From JANYLN01 sp041687575 (lineage in GTDB: Bacteria; Planctomycetota; Phycisphaerae; UBA1845; JANYLN01), in NCBI GenBank assembly GCA_041687575.1, contig JAWLBS010000211.1, positions 1-9,090 of the forward strand: a stretch of 9,090 bases of DNA, in the 5' to 3' direction. Made by a program: the position numbers and the translations under genes. Shown one piece after another: positions 1-4,767 of this stretch. Under the pieces are notes generated by a model. It was not told where the DNA came from. It saw only the letters and a program-made list of their open reading frames with translations, and did no database searches. How positions within the stretch are numbered: the first letter of the stretch is position 1; each line of letters opens with the position of its first letter.

Positions 1-646
1 CGCGCCCGCCGGTGGCGAGCGTCGCCGCCAGTTCGCCCTGCACATTGTCCAGCGTGTCGAGGGTCACCTCGCCGGTGACGTCCGAGACGGCCAGATCCTC
101 GCCGGTCGGCTTGACCACGCGGATCCGGCCGCCGCGGATGTTGATCCGCCCGCGGGGGGCGGCCCGCTCGGCTGGCTCCTCGACAGCGGGCCCGGGCTCG
201 GCGGGCGCGGGCTCGGTCGGTTCGACGGCCTGGGCGATCGACGGGGGCTGCTGCTCCTGGAGGTAGACGACGGCATCGGGCTCATCCAGGGTGATCTCGC
301 CGAAGGTCATCGGCGAGCGGACCAGGTTCCACAGGCCGGCGGTGACCAGCACCTGGCGGGCGCCGAGCACCTGGCGATCCTGCGGATCGAGCATGGTCAA
401 CCCCTCAAGCCGCAGCGGCCCGCCCCAGGACAGGTCCACGTCCTCGACCTTGAGCGTCCCGCGGAGGCGGTCGTTGAGCATGCCGACCACGTACTGCGTC
501 CCCTGCCGGCTGGCGACGATGGCGGGCAGGGCGATCAGCAGGATGATCAGCAAGAGCAGCACGCCGCCCAGGATGTACGGCCAGCGGCGGCGCTTGCGGG
601 AATGGACGGGGACATCATCGGGTCGGCGATCAGCGTCTCTGGCCAT
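1..646 (-). CDS. AsmA/TamB-like membrane-anchored protein, N-terminal part (runs off left edge)
   Basis: Open from an ATG at 646-644 to the window edge without a stop, giving 215 visible residues. The start is fixed by a perfect GGAGGTG Shine-Dalgarno at 660-654, seven bases upstream. Seen: a basic cytoplasmic N-terminus ending in RKRRR (residues 18-21), one strong transmembrane helix (about 23-45, rich in L and I), then a domain with the pattern of AsmA-type N-termini: a short helix (YVVGMLNDRL), an alternating strand segment (GTLKVEDVDLSWGGPLRLEG), and a 'LGARQVLVTAGLWNLV' stretch. A Pro/Glu/Ala-rich linker (about 131-163) precedes a second set of strands (RGRINIRGGRIRVVKPTGE). Proteins of this family are long inner-membrane-anchored beta-rich proteins linked to envelope biogenesis and lipid transport; that role is family knowledge, not shown here. 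The rest of the protein lies outside the window. DUF748-type relatives are an alternative label. Confidence 0.8.
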   Translation of the reverse strand, partial: MARDADRRPDDVPVHSRKRRRWPYILGGVLLLLIILLIALPAIVASRQGTQYVVGMLNDRLRGTLKVEDVDLSWGGPLRLEGLTMLDPQDRQVLGARQVLVTAGLWNLVRSPMTFGEITLDEPDAVVYLQEQQPPSIAQAVEPTEPAPAEPGPAVEEPAERAAPRGRINIRGGRIRVVKPTGEDLAVSDVTGEVTLDTLDNVQGELAATLATGGR

Positions 647-794
647 TGGGGTTCACCTCCGGAGTCAGGGGTCAACATGACCCGCCTGCATTGTACGCGA
701 GTTGGTCCGGTCGATCGCAGACGCACTGCCAGGCCGGACGGCCCCGAGTGCAAATCAGGCTTTCCTCTGTATCGTGCATGACAGACCAACGCAA

Positions 795-1157
795 GTATGA
801 CAGCTGTCCACGCCAACTCCTCGGGGTGCATCCCGAGATCCGTGCCAGAGCGGGGTACTTGACGGGGGTCTGACCCCTGGCAGCACGCCCGCAACCGAGC
901 CCACGCCCCAGTCCCCTTGGCGGCACCGGACCCTGAAACGTCTAACGGGGTCTGACCCCCCTGGGCAAACGCTCGGGATGCGTGCCACGCGTGCCACGGT
1001 CCTGCTTCAACGAGCCGCGACCGTGAGGGAGCGGTAAACCCCACCGTGCCGCTCGAACCCCACGGGGTCAGACCCCGTGGGCGTGCGCAGGCATCCAGGC
1101 CGCCATGAAATCCCGGCGTTGATTCCGCTGGAGGCGGCCGCTTCGGGGTCAGACCCC
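795..1157. repeat. Structured intergenic repeat, copy A (four GGGGTC-N-GACCCC sites)
   Basis: Seen: perfect 13-mers GGGGTCTGACCCC at 865-877 and 947-959, and GGGGTCAGACCCC at 1064-1076 and 1145-1157. The first pair carries T in the centre and the second pair A, so the second pair is inverted relative to the first. The spacings are 82, 117 and 81. A conserved core at 1008-1042 (beginning CAACGAGCCGCGACCGTGAG and ending GCGGTAAACCCC) lies near the symmetry centre. Shared landmarks with copy B upstream of the first site are AGCTGTC (802-808) and GGGTGCATCC (824-833). The outer limits are approximate. The function is unknown; a miniature transposable element, a REP/REPIN-like element or a structured RNA are all possible. 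Confidence 0.8.
1061..1079. repeat. Extended perfect palindrome CACGGGGTCAGACCCCGTG
   Basis: The third site of copy A is extended to nine-base arms around a single central A: CACGGGGTC-A-GACCCCGTG. It is the longest perfect palindrome among the eight sites of this kind. There is no T-run next to it, so it is not a canonical intrinsic terminator. It could form a DNA cruciform or an RNA hairpin, or bind a dimeric protein. Confidence 0.8.
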
Positions 1158-1239
1158 CGCAGCCGCCACTCCGGCCGTCACTGCCACCAGACAAAGAATG
1201 CACCTGCAACTCTTATTGTATGCCCGCAAATAGTTTCCG

Positions 1240-1269
1240 TGGCGACACCGGACCGTGCGTGCATATGAT
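1240..1269 (+). promoter_or_regulatory. Weak sigma-70-like promoter candidate for the HMA gene
   Basis: TATGAT at 1264-1269 matches five of six bases of the -10 consensus. TGGCGA at 1240-1245 is a poor -35 (three of six) at 18-bp spacing. Transcription would begin near 1276, just ahead of the GGAGG ribosome site at 1284-1288. The position is sensible, but the -35 is weak and no regulator site was recognised. Confidence 0.3.
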
Positions 1270-1296
1270 CCGGTACGTGTATTGGAGGTTTGTATC

Positions 1297-1933
1297 GTGT
1301 CACGCACACAGGCAATCGCATTGGCACTGACTATCGTGGCGCTGGGCGCACTGATCGGGTATGCCCTGCTGCGGTGGCAGCCGGGCGAGGGACCGGCTCC
1401 GGCCGTGGTCGTCTCGGCAGAGCCCGCCGGGCGCCAGACCGCATCGGCAGAGGCTTCGCCGGCCACACCGCGGGCGGCTCAGGTAAACCAGCCGAATGAA
1501 TCGACGGAGGAATCCATGAGCAAGGTCTATGACATCGAGGGCATGCACTGCCAGGGCTGCGCCGACACGATCGAGCAGCGGCTGCGGACGATCCCGGGCG
1601 TGCAGTCGGTGGAGGTATCGTTCGAGCAGAAGCAGGCCGTCATCGAACCGGCCCCCGACGGCGGCCCCGCCGATGCCCAGGTNNNNNNNNNNNNNNNNNN
1701 NNNNNNNNNNNNNNNNNNNNNNNNNNNNNNNNNNNNNNNNNNNNNNNNNNNNNNNNNNNNNNNNNNNNNNNNNNNNNNNNNNGCGGACGATCCCGGGCGT
1801 GCAGTCGGTGGAGGTATCGTTCGAGCAGAAGCAGGCCGTCATCGAACCGGCCCCCGACGGCGGCCCCGCCGATGCCCAGGTTCAGCGGGTCATCCAGGAC
1901 GCCGGCTACAAGGCGACCCCCGCGCCGCAGTAG
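1297..1933 (+). CDS. Membrane-anchored heavy-metal-associated (HMA) domain protein, interrupted by a scaffold gap
   Basis: GTG start at 1297 with GGAGG at 1284-1288, eight bases away. An in-frame GTG at 1255 has no such site. Removing the 100 Ns and one copy of the flanking 99-bp duplicate restores one frame (1297-1682 joined to 1882-1933) of 145 residues ending in TAG. Seen in that protein: one hydrophobic helix (about 5-25), an Ala/Pro/Glu-rich linker (about 29-73), and one HMA domain (about 76-141) with the metal site GMHCQGC (Cys85, Cys88), the IPGVQSVEVSF segment and the terminal GYKA. This matches the ferredoxin-like fold of CopZ, MerP and CopA N-domains, which bind Cu(I) or similar soft metals through CxxC. 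The metal itself is not determined. No copper ATPase or metal regulator is adjacent. As written in the assembly, the frame shifts across the gap (offset 199). Confidence 0.8.
1506..1518 (+). promoter_or_regulatory. Internal ribosome site and ATG inside the HMA gene
   Basis: GGAGG at 1506-1510 lies five bases before an in-frame ATG at 1516-1518 (codon 74). Initiation here would give a 72-residue protein beginning MSKVYDIEGMHCQGC. That is the usual length and start of a free CopZ-type chaperone, without the transmembrane helix or linker. The gene may therefore make both a tethered and a soluble HMA protein. This is inferred from the sequence; use of the site is not shown. Confidence 0.55.
1584..1682 (+). 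repeat. 99-bp duplicate, left flank of scaffold gap
   Basis: Identical base for base to 1783-1881. It ends exactly where the N run begins, while its twin begins exactly where the N run ends. This is the signature of two contig ends sharing a k-mer-sized overlap that were scaffolded instead of merged. It is probably not a biological duplication. Confidence 0.9.
1683..1782. other. Assembly gap of exactly 100 Ns
   Basis: One hundred Ns, the conventional placeholder for a gap of unknown length. Because the flanks are the same 99 bases, the real gap length is probably minus 99, meaning that no sequence is missing. Confidence 0.95.
1783..1881 (+). repeat. 99-bp duplicate, right flank of scaffold gap
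   Basis: Second copy of the sequence at 1584-1682, offset by 199 bases. The offset is 1 modulo 3, which is why the HMA reading frame changes across the gap. After it, 1882-1933 encodes the proper C-terminus of the domain (VIQDAGYKATPAPQ). Confidence 0.9.
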
Positions 1934-2120
1934 GGAATGTGTTGATGCGGATACACGCCCGGCCATCCGTTGCGGCAGCGACGGCCATGATGACGATGGG
2001 ACGGTTCATCGAGGTCGAGAACGAGACGGCCGTGCCCTGAGCGGCAGGCCGCCAGGTGGTCTGGCGAAGCGGGGTCACCTCGCCACCCGGTCACCTTGTC
2101 AGCCTTCGGCGTATCCGGCT

Positions 2121-2239
2121 GACCCCTGACCCCTGACCCCTGACCCCTGACCCCTGATCCCTGACCCCTGATCCCTGACCCCTGATCCCTGACCCCTGAC
2201 CCCTGATCCCTGACCCCTGACCCCTGATCCCTGATCCCC
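2121..2239. repeat. 7-bp tandem repeat, 17 units (GACCCCT / GATCCCT)
   Basis: Seventeen contiguous heptamers with no indels. Eleven read GACCCCT, five read GATCCCT (units 6, 8, 10, 13, 16), and the last reads GATCCCC. Only the third base varies within the array, plus the end unit. On the plus strand each unit junction supplies TGA, so all three frames are stopped every 21 bases. On the minus strand no stop occurs and every frame reads a Gly-Ser-Gly-rich heptapeptide. Such an array is expected to vary in length by replication slippage, and its copy number here depends on the assembly. Confidence 0.95.
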
Positions 2240-2253
2240 GCCCCCTGCCGTTC

Positions 2254-2313
2254 ACTGGCAACTGGCAACTACTGTTACGACACCCGATACCCGACCCCCG
2301 AGACCCGATGCCC
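2254..2313. repeat. Short degenerate repeats next to the heptamer array
   Basis: ACTGGCA occurs twice in tandem at 2254-2267, followed by ACT. After it comes a run of ACCCGA-like words (2282-2313: acccgat, acccgac, gacccgat). They have similar period and composition to the heptamer array, and probably a similar slippage origin. Confidence 0.6.
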
Positions 2314-2329
2314 AGTGCCATACGCTACG

Positions 2330-3421
2330 CTAGCGCCCGGCCCCCTTCGCATAGCCCGTCACTTCCGCCACGCGCCCGAAAAACGCCCGCTTGTGTTCGG
2401 TGTTTATCGTCCAGTTCACCGGTGGGGTCTGAAACCCGCTCAGATCCGCATACGTCGTCTCGCGGGGCAGGCGGGTGTCCATGTAGATGTCGTGGCGGCG
2501 ATGCGGCTCGCCGTTGTGTCCCTGGTCGTAGTAGCCCCACGAGACAAACCGCCCCCAGGCGACGTCCAGGTTGACCACGCCGGTCGAATCCTCGTTGATC
2601 AGGATCGGCTTGGGGGCCAGTTGGAACTCCGGCATCGAGCGGATATGGTCCAGCCCCGCCGCGAGCCTCTCCGCCGTGTTGCCGTTGCCGTGCGGCATGA
2701 TGAAATCGACGGTGCGAACCATCGACGGCGGCGGCAGGCAGGTCCCCTTTTCGACGTTCATCCCGCCCTGGCTGGTGGAGATGAGCAGCTCCGGGTACTC
2801 GGCCTTGAGCTCGCTGATGACCTCGTGGGCCCGGTCGGCCCGGAACAGGTCCATGCCGAACGCATGGTCGGTCTCATTGGCAATCTCGACCAGCACGTTG
2901 CGCCGGCCGGTCTCGCGCAGAAAGTCCATCATCGCCCGAATCGCCCGCCGCACGGCCGGCTCGCCGTTCATCCGCTGCACCTGTTTCCAGTAGAACATGC
3001 CGACGATCACGACCATGCCCAGCTCGTCGGCCCGCGCCAGAACGCGGGCGATCCGGCCGGCGTAGTCGGCTTTCAGCTCGCCATCGGCCGTGAAACCGCT
3101 GTTGTCGTAATGGTCATAGACCTCGGGCAGATAGCGGCCCCCGCCGCCCTGGGCACCGATCGTAAAGCCGAGCACACCGTGGTCGCGCCAGCTCTCGATC
3201 GCCGCGCAGAACTCATCGGTGTTGCGGTCCGGGTCCCACCGGCCGGTGTCGGGATAGGCCCACAGGTCGCGGGTGGTCGGGTTGGCGTCGTCGAAGGTCG
3301 CCTGCACCGCCCGCACGTTGAACAGCAGCCCCTGAATCCTGCGCTCCTGGAACGTTCGCCCCTCGTAGGTGGGCCGGCCGTCGATCCAGAATTCGTCGCC
3401 ATGAATGCTGACCGTGGTCAT
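2330..3421 (-). CDS. Putative clan-A TIM-barrel glycoside hydrolase (cellulase-like fold)
   Basis: 363 residues from ATG 3421-3419, with GGAG at 3431-3428 six bases upstream. An ATG at 3433 would add only MEIP, and its own upstream region lacks a ribosome site. Seen: an N-terminal 'FWIDGRPTYEGRTF' strand pair as in many glycosidases; strand-plus-helix alternation; VLVEIANETDH (residues 177-185), where Asn182-Glu183 fits the clan-A acid/base 'NE' at the end of strand 4; DFIMPHGN (239-246); and PILINEDSTG (272-281), where Glu277 fits the strand-7 nucleophile. By family knowledge these enzymes hydrolyse beta-linked sugars with retention, using two glutamates. The exact family and substrate cannot be assigned. 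There is no signal peptide, so it is probably cytoplasmic. It diverges from the lipoprotein gene. Residues 300-345 (GHNGEPHRRHDIYMDTRLPRE and after) look like the closing barrel helices. Confidence 0.7.
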   Translation of the reverse strand: MTTVSIHGDEFWIDGRPTYEGRTFQERRIQGLLFNVRAVQATFDDANPTTRDLWAYPDTGRWDPDRNTDEFCAAIESWRDHGVLGFTIGAQGGGGRYLPEVYDHYDNSGFTADGELKADYAGRIARVLARADELGMVVIVGMFYWKQVQRMNGEPAVRRAIRAMMDFLRETGRRNVLVEIANETDHAFGMDLFRADRAHEVISELKAEYPELLISTSQGGMNVEKGTCLPPPSMVRTVDFIMPHGNGNTAERLAAGLDHIRSMPEFQLAPKPILINEDSTGVVNLDVAWGRFVSWGYYDQGHNGEPHRRHDIYMDTRLPRETTYADLSGFQTPPVNWTINTEHKRAFFGRVAEVTGYAKGAGR

Positions 3422-3608
3422 GGGTATCTCCATGCATATTGGATGAACATCAAGCCCCAGCGTAAACCAACAAGCCGCTCGATTCAATCGACGCTCCCAC
3501 TGTGCAGCATGTTGACACCCGCACGGCGGCAGCGGACACTGCCCGTTCGCCGCGACGGTGCGGCGGAAGATGATTCGTGCAGTCCTTTTGCTTGAGGCGG
3601 AGAAGCGG
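3422..3608. promoter_or_regulatory. Divergent intergenic region of glycosidase and lipoprotein genes
   Basis: 187 bp between two start codons pointing outward, so promoters for both should lie here. On the plus strand, TTGACA at 3512-3517 is a perfect -35 word, with GACACT at 3535-3540 as a weak -10 (three of six) at 17-bp spacing. A small hairpin (CGCCGC 3548-3553, GCGGCG 3560-3565) follows it. No -10/-35 pair was convincing on the minus strand. Confidence 0.35.
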
Positions 3609-4742
3609 ATGCGATCGGCTGGTATGTGCGCGTGTCTTGCGGCGGCGGCGTTGTTCATCAATCCGGGTTGTGCGGCCAACAGGTACGCTGAGGTGGCCGA
3701 AACGCCTTGGGCGTACCGAACGCACGCAGCAGCCCAACAGAATCAGGCCCCCGGCTATGGCGTCTCGCCGGGACCGGTACTGCCGGTGACAGCCGACGTC
3801 GACGCCTTCCCCGCCCCCAACTCACCGCTTTGGCGAGTGGCGTGGGACGGGATCAACGAAGGGATATGGGTGACGTGCCCGGCTCAGAATCTCGAGCCGC
3901 AGAATGACGCGGCCGTGCCGGCCGACGGGATCGTGGCGCTGCTCATCGATCCGCAGACAGGTGACGAGAAAAGGAGGATCGTCGTCGGCCAAGACGAGCT
4001 CCTCATGGGTCACGACGGCGTGGGCCTCTGGTTCGGCCAGATCGTCGCCGGCTCGAACGGCACGCCCCAGCCCCGCATGCAGATGAGGCGCATCCGTACG
4101 GCCCGCTCGCTGCCGCATCATCTCCGCGAGAGAGGTTGGTCACTGCCGCAGGATCTCGAAAACCCGACGCCGACTGAGCCACTGACCGAGGCAACCGGAG
4201 ACCCCGAGTCGCTGATGGACCAAGCCCTGCCCTGGCCGCAGGCGGCCGCCGCATGGGACGGCCAGCGGATCTGGACCCTCGCGCCGTGCACGGGTCCGGA
4301 CGGCAAGCCACAGCTCCGCCTGCTGGCCATCGACATCGGCCTGACGCGAAAGCCCGACACGACGGACCGATATTATCAGGTCCTGGCGCATGAAGAAAAG
4401 CACGGCACGCTGGCGACGATCCCGCAGTTCGATGAATTGATCGCCTACGACCCGGCCGCCGCGGAGGTCCGCAACCACCTGTCCTGGGCCCTGGCGACCC
4501 GGCCGAACGAGCCATATCACGACCTGACACGGGCACGGCAGCTCGTGCTCAGCTCGCTGCGGTCCCAGCCGTGGAACCCGGAGTTCTGGGATACGCTGGC
4601 CGAGATCGAGTGGCGGATGGGCAACGCCGACAAGGCCGCCCTGATCGAGGCCCGCGCCATCAACCTGAACCCCGGCAAGGGATTTTACTGGGACCAGTGG
4701 CGCAAGTTCCGCGGCATGACGCGCCGTCACCGACAGCCGTAA
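3609..4742 (+). CDS. Putative lipoprotein with C-terminal TPR-like region
   Basis: 377 residues from ATG 3609, chosen because GGAG at 3599-3602 lies six bases upstream and because this start gives a compact signal peptide. A GTG at 3558 would add 17 residues and no better site. Seen: a hydrophobic signal segment (about 5-18) ending in INPGC, with Cys21 the likely lipidated residue although the lipobox is imperfect. The middle domain (about 70-280) has strand-like patches with repeated Trp-containing motifs (PLWRVAWDGINEGIWVTC, AAAAWDGQRIWTLAPC), suggesting a beta-propeller or sandwich. Residues about 286-357 look like one or two TPR hairpins (LSWALATRPNEPYHDLTRA, FWDTLAEIEWRMGNADKAA, then a helix ending INLNPG). 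The function is unknown. It probably sits in an envelope membrane as a protein-interaction partner. It converges with the lyase gene, 25 bp apart. Confidence 0.7.
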   Translation: MRSAGMCACLAAAALFINPGCAANRYAEVAETPWAYRTHAAAQQNQAPGYGVSPGPVLPVTADVDAFPAPNSPLWRVAWDGINEGIWVTCPAQNLEPQNDAAVPADGIVALLIDPQTGDEKRRIVVGQDELLMGHDGVGLWFGQIVAGSNGTPQPRMQMRRIRTARSLPHHLRERGWSLPQDLENPTPTEPLTEATGDPESLMDQALPWPQAAAAWDGQRIWTLAPCTGPDGKPQLRLLAIDIGLTRKPDTTDRYYQVLAHEEKHGTLATIPQFDELIAYDPAAAEVRNHLSWALATRPNEPYHDLTRARQLVLSSLRSQPWNPEFWDTLAEIEWRMGNADKAALIEARAINLNPGKGFYWDQWRKFRGMTRRHRQP

Positions 4743-4767
4743 TGCTCCCGCACGACCCGCCGCAAGG

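Larger units (their letters stand above)
647..1296. other. 650-bp intergenic region with repeat copy A
   Basis: The AsmA-like gene and the HMA gene diverge from this region. Reading frames cross it, but none has a ribosome site or a recognisable protein, and they change frame across the repeat. It contains the ribosome site of the left gene (654-660), structured repeat copy A (about 795-1157), a more A/T-rich stretch at 1195-1245, and a weak promoter candidate before the HMA gene. No RNA gene was recognised. Confidence 0.7.
1934..2329. other. 396-bp intergenic region with tandem repeats
   Basis: Lies between the 3' ends of two convergent genes, the HMA gene and the glycosidase gene. It contains a 17-unit array of a 7-bp repeat (2121-2239), a 7-bp doublet ACTGGCA at 2254-2267, and degenerate ACCCGA-type repeats at about 2282-2313. 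An open frame for 31 residues (1945-2040) has no good ribosome site or recognisable content. No stem-loop followed by a T-run was found for either gene. Confidence 0.7.

Noticed and set aside
865..1157. CRISPR array
   Set aside because: Only four 13-bp palindromes with unequal spacings of 81-117 bp, in two orientations, with the same layout in another copy. There are no spacer-like unique units of equal length and no cas genes.
1529..1933. Two-HMA-domain protein across the N gap
   Set aside because: The two domains are the same 99 bases at contig ends, and the frame does not carry through the gap. A single domain is restored on collapsing the overlap.
1945..2040. 31-residue small protein after the HMA gene
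   Set aside because: The ATG at 1945 lacks a convincing ribosome site, and the peptide has no hydrophobic segment or recognisable motif. It is probably chance.
2091..2321. Gly-Ser-Gly repeat protein on the minus strand
   Set aside because: It is a translation of the stop-free strand of the 7-bp tandem array. All three frames give the same peptide, and no ribosome site or conserved flank is present.
2315..3595. 426-residue plus-strand open frame opposite the glycosidase gene
   Set aside because: No ribosome site. Its composition is rich in His, Arg, Val and Pro, as expected for an antisense shadow in GC-rich DNA. The opposite strand has catalytic motifs and a good start.
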